Under the pieces are notes generated by a model that worked only from the letters and a program-made list of their open reading frames with translations, made no database searches and was not told the DNA's origin. A stretch of DNA of 16,371 nt, taken from contig CAYRJN010000082.1 in assembly GCA_964424545.1 (NCBI GenBank), positions 1 to 16,371 on the forward strand. The letters are read 5' to 3'. Positions 7,177-15,489 of this stretch are shown one piece after another. The DNA comes from JAUVIB01 sp964424545 (GTDB taxonomy: Bacteria > Calditrichota > Calditrichia > Calditrichales > Calditrichaceae). How positions within the stretch are numbered: position 1 is the stretch's first letter; every line of letters begins with the position of its first letter. Position numbers and translations under genes: made by a program.

Positions 7177-7292
7177 AAATTATACATAGTTCACATAGGC
7201 AATATTTTAGATTCCTTCTTTCGACGGAATGACACATTGCCGGCGCTCGCTCCGCGTTTTCCATAAAGTGATTTGCGAAGCTCTATGTTCTT
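7177..7292. repeat. Dispersed intergenic repeat, copy B
   Basis: This is the shorter relative of the element at 4364-4608, in the same orientation. Its central hairpin at 7211-7230 is ATTCCTTC-TTTC-GACGGAAT, with one mismatch compared with the perfect hairpin of copy A. The right-hand block runs past the stop codon at 7283-7285 into the last codons of the minus-strand membrane-protein gene. It lies between convergent genes, where its hairpin could slow transcription, but neither strand has a strong T run next to the stem. Confidence 0.65.
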
Positions 7293-7702
7293 TGTTTATA
7301 ATATAAAAAGCTGGAGGAAAAGAGCGCAAACCCTATGCCGATATATAGCGGAGCAAGCAAAGGCTTGGGAATAAGCCCGCTGGTGCGCATTAATATTCCA
7401 AGCGTCATCATAAAAGCGATCAATAAATAACTATGCCATTTTTGAAAAGCGAAAACACATGGCTTTTCCGGTAGGTCTTTTATGCGGTAAATATTCTTTT
7501 GCGCAATTTTACTAAATCCGAAATACGATATAATAGAACCGAGTATAATTCCGCTTGCGGAAATAATGAATATATGTATAATTTCCAGTTCTTTCATCCA
7601 GCGTGATGCTAGAAACATTAAAAATATACCGACGCCGCTCCACATTATGCCGGATAATATGATGAGCCATCTGCGGTGAACGCCGGGCTTAAATCTTTTC
7701 AT
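7283..7702 (-). CDS. Small integral membrane protein of unknown function
   Basis: The open frame reaches 7777, but the ATG at 7702 has a GGAG site about 9 nt upstream, and the residues before it (FEILNLICILPRL) look like untranslated sequence. From there the product is 139 residues and starts MKRFKPGVHRRW. Four hydrophobic segments are visible, about 13-33, 42-64, 87-107 and 113-134, the last beginning near PLLAPLYIGIGF. I do not recognise a catalytic motif or a named family. The stop codon and last few residues fall inside repeat copy B, so the C-terminus may have been altered by the repeat. It is transcribed divergently from the SDR gene, with an 89-bp region between them. Confidence 0.7.
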   Translation of the reverse strand: MKRFKPGVHRRWLIILSGIMWSGVGIFLMFLASRWMKELEIIHIFIISASGIILGSIISYFGFSKIAQKNIYRIKDLPEKPCVFAFQKWHSYLLIAFMMTLGILMRTSGLIPKPLLAPLYIGIGFALFSSSFLYYKQRT

Positions 7703-7791
7703 TAGTCGTCTCCGTTTAAAATTTAATCGGGGAAGTATACAAATTAAATTCAAAATCTCAAAATTATTTATTAGCAAAAGAATTCATTAAT

Positions 7792-8559
7792 ATGAAAAAC
7801 AGATGGTCACTTGAATCAAAGAAAGCCCTCATTACCGGCGGAACACTGGGAATAGGAAAAGCAATAGTCGAAGAATTCGTCAATCTTGGCGCAGAAGTTT
7901 TTATTGTAGCCAGGGATAAACGTCGCCTTGATAAATTTGTTGCACATTTGAATGAAAACGGCGCGCAGGCATGGGGTATTGCAGCGGATGTTGCAAAGCC
8001 GGCCGCAATGGATTTGATTTTTGATTTTATCGGGCGGTATACGGATTCTTTGGATGTGCTGGTGAATAACGTGGGCGTTAATATCCGCAAAAAAACGATA
8101 GAATACGCCAACGAAGAATATGAGTTTATTATCAATACCAATATGAATTCTGCATTTCATATAAGCAGGCGTTCTTATTCCTTTTTGAAAAAATCAAGGG
8201 AAGCGGCAATGGTTAACGTGCTTTCCGTCGCCGGATTAACACACCTGCGCAGCGGGTCGCCATACGGAATGACTAAAGCTGCTTTAAATCAATTAACGCG
8301 TAATCTTGCGGTGGAATGGGCGGTTGATAATATCCGTGTCAATGCTGTGGCTCCGTGGTACACTAAAACGCCGCTCGTAGAGAAACTGTTATCCGATGAA
8401 ACATATCTGAACGATGTATTAAAGCGAACGCCGCTGGGCCGCGTAGCCGAGGCACGGGAAGTGGCTGCAGCGGTCGCATTTTTATGCATGTCGGTTTCTT
8501 CATATATAACCGGACAATGCCTTGTCGTTGACGGCGGTTTTTCCGTTAACGGATTTTGA
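7792..8559 (+). CDS. Short-chain dehydrogenase/reductase, tropinone reductase-like
   Basis: The 255-residue protein is a classical SDR. The cofactor motif is TGGTLGIG (15-22). R41 after the second strand suggests a preference for NADP(H). NNVG is at 92-95, the catalytic-tetrad Asn is N117, and the catalytic residues are S145, Y158 and K162 in SPYGMTKAAL. VAPWYTKTPL (187-196) and the end DGGFSVNGF match proteins annotated as tropinone reductase or glucose dehydrogenase-like SDRs. It reduces or oxidises a carbonyl/alcohol substrate in the cytoplasm, but the substrate cannot be assigned. It stands alone on the plus strand between two minus-strand genes and converges with the efflux operon. The ribosome-binding site is weak. 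Confidence 0.93.
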   Translation: MKNRWSLESKKALITGGTLGIGKAIVEEFVNLGAEVFIVARDKRRLDKFVAHLNENGAQAWGIAADVAKPAAMDLIFDFIGRYTDSLDVLVNNVGVNIRKKTIEYANEEYEFIINTNMNSAFHISRRSYSFLKKSREAAMVNVLSVAGLTHLRSGSPYGMTKAALNQLTRNLAVEWAVDNIRVNAVAPWYTKTPLVEKLLSDETYLNDVLKRTPLGRVAEAREVAAAVAFLCMSVSSYITGQCLVVDGGFSVNGF

Positions 8560-8617
8560 GCCACGGTTTGTTGCGATAATAGAGAAAATTAAACGGCCGC
8601 CCGAAGATTAGACGCTT

Positions 8618-8631
8618 AAGCGACGTCGCTT
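8618..8631. repeat. Perfect 14-bp palindrome between convergent genes
   Basis: AAGCGACGTCGCTT is a perfect palindrome located between the stop of the SDR gene (+) and the stop of the last efflux permease gene (-). It has no spacer, so an RNA hairpin would be short, and neither side has a proper T run. It might be a weak bidirectional terminator or a protein-binding site. Confidence 0.35.
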
Positions 8632-8672
8632 GATTTGAATAATGGAGAAATAAGAAGTAAGAAGCGGAAATA

Positions 8673-9950
8673 TTATTCATAGCGCAGGGCGTCGATCGGA
8701 TCCATATTGGCCGCCTTGGCGGCAGGATATAATCCGGCAAACAAGCCCACAAACGTCGTAACGGCGATGGAAGTAATAACCGCCCATAAAGGCACGGCAA
8801 ACGGCGTGTTTAAGGCTGCACCCGTTATCCAGGAAAGAGCGATTCCGATTATCATGCCCACCAAGCCTCCGAAAATACTTAATATAACCGATTCATTCAA
8901 AAACTGGAACATAATGGTTGATTTTTTTGCGCCTACCGCTTTACGAATACCTATCTCCCTCGTTCGCTCGGTAACCGTTACCAGCATAATATTCATGACG
9001 CCGATACTGCCGACCACAAGAGAAACCATACCGAGTAAAATGGCTACAAGCTGTATTTTACTTGCAATGCCTGCAAAAGATTCTATTAGGTTATCGTTTG
9101 ACCATATTGCAAAGTCGTTTTCCTTGCCGGGTTGCACTTTCCGTTCTTTACGCACAATACCGATTACCTGATTTTTAGCGTCTTCAATATCAATGCCCTC
9201 TTTAACTCTGATGGTGATGTTAGCCGAACGGTTACTACCGTATAGCTGTGTAAAAGTAGAAATAGGGATAATTACGCGGTTATCGTTGCTGCCCCCGAAT
9301 GTTGAGCTGCCTTCGCGTTCCAAAATTCCGACTACTTTAAATTTATGTCCGTTAACTTTAATGATCTTATTCATTGGATTTTCAAAAGGAAATAAAACAT
9401 CTATTACATCCATTCCGAGTACGACAATTTTTTTTGCGGAACGGATGTCGTTCCATGTAAAACCTCGTCCCTCTTCTATAAAATAGCCGTTGTTGATAAA
9501 AAAATCCGGCTCTCCGCCGGCAACGGAGATGTTGGGATTGGTTCGTTTGTCGGAATAGACTATAACCTGGCCGTTTTTCCACAATTCGGCGCCGACGCCG
9601 TCAACTAACGTAGCATGTTCGCGTATCGCTTTGGCCAATTCCACTTTAATTTTTTTTCTCGTTTTATCGCGGCGGCTGTGTCCTACACGGATACCGCTAA
9701 ACTCATCGTCGCGTTGAATTTGAAAAACGTTTGCGCCGAGCGAATTCATTTGCGCTTCCATTGAACGGTAATAACCCTCTAATACAGAGACGATAAAAAT
9801 TACGGTGGCAATGCCGATAGTGATGCCGATGGTGGTTAAAAAGGAGCGCATTTTATTGCTTTTAAGCTGGCTCAGCGCAACCGATATATTCTCTTGTATT
9901 TGCATACTTTTATTTACTCTTGTCGTTATACTTTTTTCATTTAACATCAT
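8673..9950 (-). CDS. MacB/FtsX-type ABC transporter permease (second of a pair)
   Basis: The 425-residue protein has the MacB permease layout without an ATPase domain. One N-terminal transmembrane segment (about 38-57, SFLTTIGITIGIATVIF) is followed by a large periplasmic MacB_PCD domain (about 58-290). Three C-terminal segments form the FtsX domain, with the conserved coupling region TERTREIGIRKAVGAKK and the end DPIDALRYE. It overlaps the upstream permease gene by 4 bp (ATGA), which signals coupled translation. A second in-frame ATG 15 codons in (9905) starts MQIQENISVALSQLKSNK, closer to usual MacB beginnings, so the true start could be there. It is the last gene of the efflux operon. Family members transduce ATP hydrolysis into periplasmic movements that push substrate into a TolC channel. 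The substrate is unknown. Confidence 0.9.
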   Translation of the reverse strand: MMLNEKSITTRVNKSMQIQENISVALSQLKSNKMRSFLTTIGITIGIATVIFIVSVLEGYYRSMEAQMNSLGANVFQIQRDDEFSGIRVGHSRRDKTRKKIKVELAKAIREHATLVDGVGAELWKNGQVIVYSDKRTNPNISVAGGEPDFFINNGYFIEEGRGFTWNDIRSAKKIVVLGMDVIDVLFPFENPMNKIIKVNGHKFKVVGILEREGSSTFGGSNDNRVIIPISTFTQLYGSNRSANITIRVKEGIDIEDAKNQVIGIVRKERKVQPGKENDFAIWSNDNLIESFAGIASKIQLVAILLGMVSLVVGSIGVMNIMLVTVTERTREIGIRKAVGAKKSTIMFQFLNESVILSIFGGLVGMIIGIALSWITGAALNTPFAVPLWAVITSIAVTTFVGLFAGLYPAAKAANMDPIDALRYE

Positions 9951-11173
9951 TCGTATCGTAATGCGTCAATCGGATTTAGTTTTGAGGCCTTTGAAGCCGG
10001 ATAAAAGCCGGCCAAAACGCCGACCGTTGTGGAAAAACCGAAACCGATGAGTATTGATGTCAAGCTAACGCCGATCGATAGATCCATTTGGGATAGAATA
10101 GCCGAACCGGCAATATAACCGAGGATGAGTCCGATCAGGCCGCCTATGGACGATATCAACACCGCTTCAATCAAAAATTGGCTTAAAATATATTTTCGTT
10201 TGGCGCCGATGGCTTTACGAACACCAATTTCCTTAGTGCGTTCCGTTACGCTGACCAGCATAATATTCATGATTCCGATGCCGCCGACTACCAGCGAAAT
10301 GCCGCCGATGATAAAAATGATGGCAAAAAGAGTAGTGGTTAAACTGGCATAAGCCTGGGTGAGCATATCCTGCTGGTTGATGGCAAAATCATCTGCATCG
10401 CCCGGTTTAACTTTGCGAACTTTTCGTAAAATTCCCCGTAATTCTTCTTTCATGTCTTTCATCCTGTCGGGATCGTTGGTCATTACGGAAATACGTAGTC
10501 CGCGGCGTCCTCCGTAAACTTTTCGGAAAGTAGAGATGGGCACAATAACAAATTCATCGCGGCTCATACCGAAAGCGCTGCCCTGCTTTTCCAATACGCC
10601 GACCACTCTGTATTTATCGCCGTTTATTTTAATACGTCGTTGTAAGGGATTGTTTCCTTTGAATAGTTTTTTCGCAAGATCCGCGCCGATCAAACATACG
10701 CGGCGGCGGCTGTGTACATCCATTGTCGTGATAAACCGTCCGTACTCGGGATAAATATTGCTGATTTTATCATATACTTCGGTAACGCCGAGCACAAAAA
10801 TACCGTCAAATTTTTCCTCTTTATAACTCACCCGTTTGGAGGAAAAAATTTCCGGCGATACATAGTCGCAGCTTTTGCAATATTTTTTAATAGCGTCATA
10901 TTCTTTATAGGTGATTTTTTTGCGGTTGCGGTAACGCCAAAAATCGCCTTTAATGATCCACGGGTACTTTTCCACATAAACTACGGAAGAGCCGATGCGC
11001 GATAATTGGGAATAGACATAATGATTCAGTCCTTCGATCGTTGTCCAAATAGTGATAATCGTTGTAACGCCGATTAAAATACCGAGAGTGGTTAATAATG
11101 ATCGCAAACGATGCGTTTTAATCGCCGTCCATGACATAGACAGGTATTCTGTAAATCGAGTAAAAGTCAGCAT
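9947..11173 (-). CDS. MacB/FtsX-type ABC transporter permease (first of a pair)
   Basis: The 408-residue protein has one N-terminal membrane segment (about 23-45, in LRSLLTTLGILIGVTTIITIW) and a periplasmic domain to about 275. Three C-terminal membrane segments lie at about 280-305, 340-360 and 372-390, with TERTKEIGVRKAIGAKRK and the end NPIDALRYE. It is clearly a paralogue of the next gene: the coupling region and C-terminus are nearly the same, while the periplasmic domains differ. The periplasmic part is Lys/Arg-rich and has two cysteines in KYCKSCDY, which could form a disulfide or bind metal. AAGGA lies 6 nt before the ATG. It starts 31 nt after the ATPase gene. With two different permeases and one ATPase, a heterodimeric membrane part is likely. 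Confidence 0.9.
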   Translation of the reverse strand: MLTFTRFTEYLSMSWTAIKTHRLRSLLTTLGILIGVTTIITIWTTIEGLNHYVYSQLSRIGSSVVYVEKYPWIIKGDFWRYRNRKKITYKEYDAIKKYCKSCDYVSPEIFSSKRVSYKEEKFDGIFVLGVTEVYDKISNIYPEYGRFITTMDVHSRRRVCLIGADLAKKLFKGNNPLQRRIKINGDKYRVVGVLEKQGSAFGMSRDEFVIVPISTFRKVYGGRRGLRISVMTNDPDRMKDMKEELRGILRKVRKVKPGDADDFAINQQDMLTQAYASLTTTLFAIIFIIGGISLVVGGIGIMNIMLVSVTERTKEIGVRKAIGAKRKYILSQFLIEAVLISSIGGLIGLILGYIAGSAILSQMDLSIGVSLTSILIGFGFSTTVGVLAGFYPASKASKLNPIDALRYE

Positions 11174-11204
11174 CCGATATCCTTAAAAAACGAAATATTT
11201 ACAC

Positions 11205-11882
11205 TCAATTCAATTCGTCCGATTGTATCTCGCCGTCAAGAAGCCGGACAACGCGTTTGGCGTATTTAGCGATATCGACTTCGTGGGTTACCAAAACAAT
11301 AGTATTGCCTTCTTTGTGCAGGGTTTCGAATATTTGCATAATCTCTTCGCCTGTTTTTGAGTCGAGGTTGCCTGTGGGTTCGTCGGCAAGAATAATGGAC
11401 GGGTTATTCACGAGAGCCCTGGCGATAGCCACCCTTTGCCGCTGCCCGCCCGAAAGTTCATTGGGTTTATGGTGCATTCTATCTTTTAGATTAACGCGTT
11501 CCAAGGCCGCTTCGGCCAATTTATGGCGTTCGTTGCGTGGTGTGCCGTTATAAATTAAGGGCAATTCAACATTATGCAGGGCGTCGGCGCGCGCCAGCAG
11601 ATTAAAGGTTTGAAAAACAAAACCGATCTCTTTATTGCGGATTTCGGCAAGTTGATCGTCGCTGAGCGCGCTAACGTTTTGCGAATTAAGATGGTATTCG
11701 CCTTCGCTCGGCGTGTCAAGACAGCCGAGAATATTCATCAACGTTGATTTCCCCGAACCGCTTGGCCCCATTAAGGCGACGTATTCATTTAAATCAATAT
11801 TCAGAGTGATATTTTTAAGCGCATTAACGACAACTTCGCCGAGATGATAAATTTTGCTCAAATTTTTAATCTCAATCAGCAT
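11205..11882 (-). CDS. MacB/LolD-type ABC transporter ATP-binding protein
   Basis: The 225-residue protein is a complete nucleotide-binding domain. Walker A is GPSGSGKST (39-47), the Q-loop Gln is in FVFQTFNLL (Q91), the signature is LSGGQ (143-147), Walker B is IILADEPTGNLD with E168, and the switch His is H200. VFQTFNLL, DEPTGNLDS and the length of about 225 place it in the MacB/LolD/FtsE group, which drives mechanotransmission-type transporters rather than classical importers. It overlaps the end of the adaptor gene by 11 bp, suggesting translational coupling, and precedes the two permease genes. It hydrolyses ATP at the cytoplasmic face of the inner membrane for the pump. Confidence 0.95.
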   Translation of the reverse strand: MLIEIKNLSKIYHLGEVVVNALKNITLNIDLNEYVALMGPSGSGKSTLMNILGCLDTPSEGEYHLNSQNVSALSDDQLAEIRNKEIGFVFQTFNLLARADALHNVELPLIYNGTPRNERHKLAEAALERVNLKDRMHHKPNELSGGQRQRVAIARALVNNPSIILADEPTGNLDSKTGEEIMQIFETLHKEGNTIVLVTHEVDIAKYAKRVVRLLDGEIQSDELN

Positions 11883-13077
11883 TAACTTTGCCTTCCTTTT
11901 TGTTTTTCACCTGCACAAGATCGCCGTCGTTTAGAGATTTACTGAGAATCTTGAAAGGCCCTGTAATGACTTCTTCGCCTTCGTTTAAGCCGCTTAACAC
12001 GGCATAAAACATATCGTCGCTGATATCCACTTTAACCGGCTTGGCAACCGCTTTGCCGTTTTCAACCACAAAGACTACTTCCGTCATTTTGCGGGAAGAT
12101 TTTTCTTTTCCTTTATTGATTTTTTTATCTTCAATGTCTTCTTTCTTCTTCAATTTCTTTGCATCGCGCACGGTAACGGCTTGTATGGGAACTTTAATGA
12201 CGTTGTCCAATCTTTGCGTCATTATATCCACTGTGGCGCTCATCCCCGGACGAAAACGAGGATCGGGATTATCAAAAGTAACCGTTACTTCAAAGTTTGT
12301 TACCTGCTCCTGCGTTCCGGCGCCGGTGGTTTTGGCTGAATTAGCGATTTTGGTAACCACGCCCGTAAAACTGGTATCGGGAAAGGCGTCTAATTCAATT
12401 GACGATGAATCCCCGATGGCTACATTGACAACGTCGTTTTCGTCCACTTCGATTACCGCTTCAATCTTGGAGAGATCGGAAACAACCATAATAACATCTT
12501 CCTGAAATTGCGCTCCGATGGCCATTTCGCCCACTTCTTTATTTAATTTGGTAACCACGCCGTCCATGGTTGTGTAAAGCCGCGTTTTATGTAGTGCGTC
12601 CTGCGCCTCTTTTAAGGCTGCCTCGGTTTGCATCCGGGCGCTCATGGCCGATTCATAGGCCGCCTGAGCCGTTTCGTAATCGGCAAGCGAAACAAGTTTT
12701 TTCTCGAACAATTCTTTGGAACGTTTTAGTTCGCTGCTCGCTTTTTTTTCATTGGCTTTGGCCGAGAGCAGCGCCGATTTACTTCGTTCCACTGCGGCTT
12801 CGTATTGCGTGGGGTCGAGCGCTACCAGCATCATTCCCGCTTTAACGCGATCGCCTTCCTTGGCGTTCAGCTTTACAATTTTTCCCGCAACGTTAGCGCT
12901 TATTTTGACCTCGACGGCCGGTTTTATCTGCCCCGAACCGGTAACCTTAGCCTGAACCGTTCCCCGTTCGATTTTTTCCGTCGTAACCGTAACGCCTTTT
13001 TCTTTCTTCATTATGTTCAGGATTACTATGGCGCCGATTATTACGATGCCCCCGATTATCAGTAATGTTTTTTTCAT
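11872..13077 (-). CDS. HlyD/MacA-family periplasmic adaptor (membrane fusion protein)
   Basis: The 401-residue protein is anchored by one N-terminal membrane helix (about 4-22). A biotinyl-lipoyl-like domain (about 55-90 and 168-200, with ISANVAGKIVKL and MDGVVTKLNKEVGE) flanks an alpha-hairpin coiled coil rich in Ala, Glu and Lys (about 92-165). Beta-barrel and membrane-proximal domains follow (about 205-395), including FRPGMSATVDI. Adaptors of this type join the inner-membrane permease to a TolC channel. A charged insert at about 305-331 (KKLKKKEDIEDKK...) interrupts the usual link between the VPIQAV strand and the following EVVFVVENG strand. GGGAG lies 6-7 nt before the ATG. The gene starts 76 nt after the TolC-like gene and overlaps the ATPase gene. 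Confidence 0.93.
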   Translation of the reverse strand: MKKTLLIIGGIVIIGAIVILNIMKKEKGVTVTTEKIERGTVQAKVTGSGQIKPAVEVKISANVAGKIVKLNAKEGDRVKAGMMLVALDPTQYEAAVERSKSALLSAKANEKKASSELKRSKELFEKKLVSLADYETAQAAYESAMSARMQTEAALKEAQDALHKTRLYTTMDGVVTKLNKEVGEMAIGAQFQEDVIMVVSDLSKIEAVIEVDENDVVNVAIGDSSSIELDAFPDTSFTGVVTKIANSAKTTGAGTQEQVTNFEVTVTFDNPDPRFRPGMSATVDIMTQRLDNVIKVPIQAVTVRDAKKLKKKEDIEDKKINKGKEKSSRKMTEVVFVVENGKAVAKPVKVDISDDMFYAVLSGLNEGEEVITGPFKILSKSLNDGDLVQVKNKKEGKVNAD

Positions 13078-13153
13078 CTTAACTCCCGCAAAATATACAA
13101 TATTATCAATACAGCCTTGTTAAACGTTTCTATATTAAACTCTTCAAAGAAGA

Positions 13154-14539
13154 TTATTTCAAAATTTCATAGGATAAGCCAAGCTGATTATTAAGCTGGT
13201 CCAGAGTAACACGCGCGTTAAACAGTGCGGCTACAAGCGTTTGTTCCGCTTCGGTCAGACTCAACTGCGCGGTGCGCACATCAAGAGACGTACCGGCGCC
13301 TATTTGATAGCGTTCTTCGGCGAGACGCAGCTCTTCTTTAGCCGCCGCAAGGTTTTCTCTGTTTATAGCGATGATATTCAAATAGGACTGATAATCTATA
13401 TAATATTGATGAATAGCCGATTTCAATTGCCGTTTAAAATTTTCAAAATTTTCCTGAGCAATTTTTTTACGGATTTTAGCTTTTTGCACATTTACTTTAT
13501 CCCTGAAACCGTTAAAAATATTATAGGAAAGCCGGACGCCGTAGGAATATCGGTAATTCATATTCCAGTCGCGTAGTACTTTGGCCAAATCTTCGTGAGA
13601 ACGACTGTAATTGGCGTAAGCCGAAATGCGCGGATAGAGCGTGCCTTTTGAAAGGGAAATATTATAATCTTCCAAACGGATATCTTCGCTGGTTTTTTTA
13701 AGCATAGGCTGTTTTTCGAAAGCGGTTTCAATCAGATCGTCAATTGCGGGAAGCTGGTCGAGAGGATGAAATTCCATTTTTACAAGAAGAGGCGTCAGCG
13801 GCTCCCTGCCCATGGCAATATTCAAATTTTTACGGGATTGAACAACTTGATTTTGTTGCAGGAGCATATTAATACGGTCTTTCCCCAAACTTACCTTGGC
13901 GCGGAAAACGTCGATTTGCGCCGTAGCGCCGATTTCATACATTTTTTCAGCTCGGTCATATTGCTCCTGACTTCGGCTGACGGCAAGCTGGCGCACTTCA
14001 AACAATTTTTTATCTTTCATTAATGTATAATAAGCTTGTTCCACCGTCAAAATTACATTATTGCGTTCGCTTTCATAATTATATTCAGATGATTTTAAGT
14101 TTGTTTTGCTTTGTCCGATTCTGTTCCACCAAATACCGCCGTCGTAAATATTCTGATTGAGCGTAATCCCGAGTGTGTTGGTACGCAGCGTAGATTTGGG
14201 GGTGGTACGCGTGGTTTGTTCATAAATTACATCGCCGGTTAAAGTGTCTACGCCGGTGGGATTGAAGGTGGTATATTGCGACGGTCCCGTTACAGATTGT
14301 CCGATTCCGATATTAAAATCAAAACGCGGTAAAATGTATTGATAGCTTCCTTTTTTATCCCAAACCGCCGATTCTTTGTTATAACCTGCGGATTTTATGG
14401 TTGTATTATTATTAAGAGCGATCATAATACAATCCTTTAATGTCAACGAATCGGAAGCGCTTTCCGTATCCTGTGCGCTAAGCATGGCGCTTAACGTCAA
14501 AATAATAATAAACGAACCGAACAATCTTCTTGCTTTCAT
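13154..14539 (-). CDS. TolC-family outer membrane efflux protein
   Basis: The 461-residue protein has a signal peptide cut near SA|Q (residue 22) and two outer-membrane efflux (OEP) repeats, about 35-240 and 270-455. Typical features are LTLKDCIMIALNNN near the start, RAEKMYEIGATAQIDVFRAKV for the first repeat and LAEERYQIGAGTSLDVRTAQLSLTEAE for the second. Such proteins trimerise into an outer-membrane beta-barrel with a long periplasmic alpha-helical tunnel. Its place directly before the adaptor gene implies that it serves this pump. GAGGAG lies about 9 nt before the ATG. A short 5-bp hairpin just after the stop (13141-13153) is too weak to be called a terminator, so transcription probably continues into the adaptor gene. 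Confidence 0.95.
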   Translation of the reverse strand: MKARRLFGSFIIILTLSAMLSAQDTESASDSLTLKDCIMIALNNNTTIKSAGYNKESAVWDKKGSYQYILPRFDFNIGIGQSVTGPSQYTTFNPTGVDTLTGDVIYEQTTRTTPKSTLRTNTLGITLNQNIYDGGIWWNRIGQSKTNLKSSEYNYESERNNVILTVEQAYYTLMKDKKLFEVRQLAVSRSQEQYDRAEKMYEIGATAQIDVFRAKVSLGKDRINMLLQQNQVVQSRKNLNIAMGREPLTPLLVKMEFHPLDQLPAIDDLIETAFEKQPMLKKTSEDIRLEDYNISLSKGTLYPRISAYANYSRSHEDLAKVLRDWNMNYRYSYGVRLSYNIFNGFRDKVNVQKAKIRKKIAQENFENFKRQLKSAIHQYYIDYQSYLNIIAINRENLAAAKEELRLAEERYQIGAGTSLDVRTAQLSLTEAEQTLVAALFNARVTLDQLNNQLGLSYEILK

Positions 14540-14555
14540 TGTTTAAAACTCCTCG

Positions 14556-15293
14556 TTAAAAAAATCCGTTAAATAGTTGTCTAAATCCAATTGAAATAGC
14601 GATTATGATGATATAAAGAGGAACGACGGCCATATAACCTTTTTTACGTGCGAATTGATAGACTACGCTGAAACCGATGGCATATACAATAACTTTCCAA
14701 ATAGCGAACAGGTCAATGGCGTCGAGAATCTGAAACAGAATGGTTTTCGATTGGCTTTCATCCATTAGCAATGCCAGACTGGTATAAACTTTATAGGAGC
14801 CTTTGCTAAGCATTAAGGGTACTTTAACGATTGTCTCCGCCACGCCGACTAAACTTCCCCATGCAAAGAGCGCGAAATTTTGTTTAAAGGTAGTTTTTCC
14901 GCCCATAATAAAATTGCCGATTATCATAAAAATGCCTGCGGCGATGGCAAAATAGATAAAGGTGCCGATAATGGACATTCCGGCGGGCAGAATTTTTGTT
15001 TTTACCAAATCGCCCTGATTCTCTTCCATGTTTTCAAGAATTTTATCTTTTTGTTCTTCGGGGATCATTTCTGATTTAAGAATAGCGTCTCTTTGAGCTT
15101 GTATTTGTAAATCGGTGGTTGAGAAAATAGTAATTATCGCTAAAAGAATGGTGACGATTACCGGAAATAGCCAAGTGGGTTTTTTGCGAATGCTCTCATA
15201 GGCGTTTTCTGGATCGGTGTAGATTTTTACGGCGCGCTGAATGGCGCTTAAATCATTAACGTTTGCATCAACGGATTGAACAGAATTATCCAT
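14556..15293 (-). CDS. YIP1-family integral membrane protein
   Basis: From the chosen start the product is 245 residues. A soluble N-terminal segment with AVKIYTDPENAYESIRKKPTW (about residue 20-42) is typical of YIP1-domain proteins. It is followed by about five hydrophobic segments, starting with WLFPVIVTILLAIITIF. A charged region (about 65-100, SEMIPEEQKDKILENMEENQ) separates the first membrane segment from the rest. YIP1 proteins have no enzymatic motifs; their bacterial function is not known. Five codons upstream is another ATG, but the GGAGG ribosome-binding site overlaps it, so the inner ATG is preferred. It is the first gene of the efflux operon, 16 nt before the TolC-like gene, implying a supporting role in export or assembly. 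Confidence 0.85.
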   Translation of the reverse strand: MDNSVQSVDANVNDLSAIQRAVKIYTDPENAYESIRKKPTWLFPVIVTILLAIITIFSTTDLQIQAQRDAILKSEMIPEEQKDKILENMEENQGDLVKTKILPAGMSIIGTFIYFAIAAGIFMIIGNFIMGGKTTFKQNFALFAWGSLVGVAETIVKVPLMLSKGSYKVYTSLALLMDESQSKTILFQILDAIDLFAIWKVIVYAIGFSVVYQFARKKGYMAVVPLYIIIIAISIGFRQLFNGFF

Positions 15294-15301
15294 TTTTAAG
15301 G

Positions 15302-15306
15302 CCTCC
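15302..15306 (-). promoter_or_regulatory. Ribosome-binding site that decides the YIP1 start
   Basis: GGAGG lies 8 nt before the ATG at 15293. It overlaps the alternative ATG at 15308, which itself has no SD in the right place. This supports the shorter protein beginning MDNSVQ. Confidence 0.75.
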
Positions 15307-15356
15307 ATAGAAAAGTTGACAGTTTAGTGACGTAATTAATTTATAAAAGTTTCTTT

Positions 15357-15386
15357 TTTATACCATAGGATTGAAGAATTATTCAA
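15357..15386 (-). promoter_or_regulatory. Possible promoter of the efflux operon
   Basis: On the minus strand TTGAAT (15386-15381) is followed after 18 nt by TATAAA (15362-15357). Transcription from here would give a leader of about 55 nt before the YIP1 start. No clear operator or riboswitch is visible in the leader. The call uses general sigma-70 rules and is tentative. Confidence 0.35.
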
Positions 15387-15489
15387 AATTAATTTAAAAA
15401 CGGGTGAAATAATGCGCAAGGGAAAATTTTTAATCAACTTTTTTTTAAGCGCGGCAAGGGACATTAATTTTGGCGGAGAAGAGAAGGCG

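Noticed and set aside
7764..8160. Two minus-strand open frames opposite the SDR gene
   Set aside because: Both are shadows of the SDR coding frame and show no signals of their own.
13141..13153. Hairpin TCTTC-TTT-GAAGA just after the TolC-like stop
   Set aside because: The stem is only 5 bp and has no T run after it; it is more likely chance than a terminator inside the operon.
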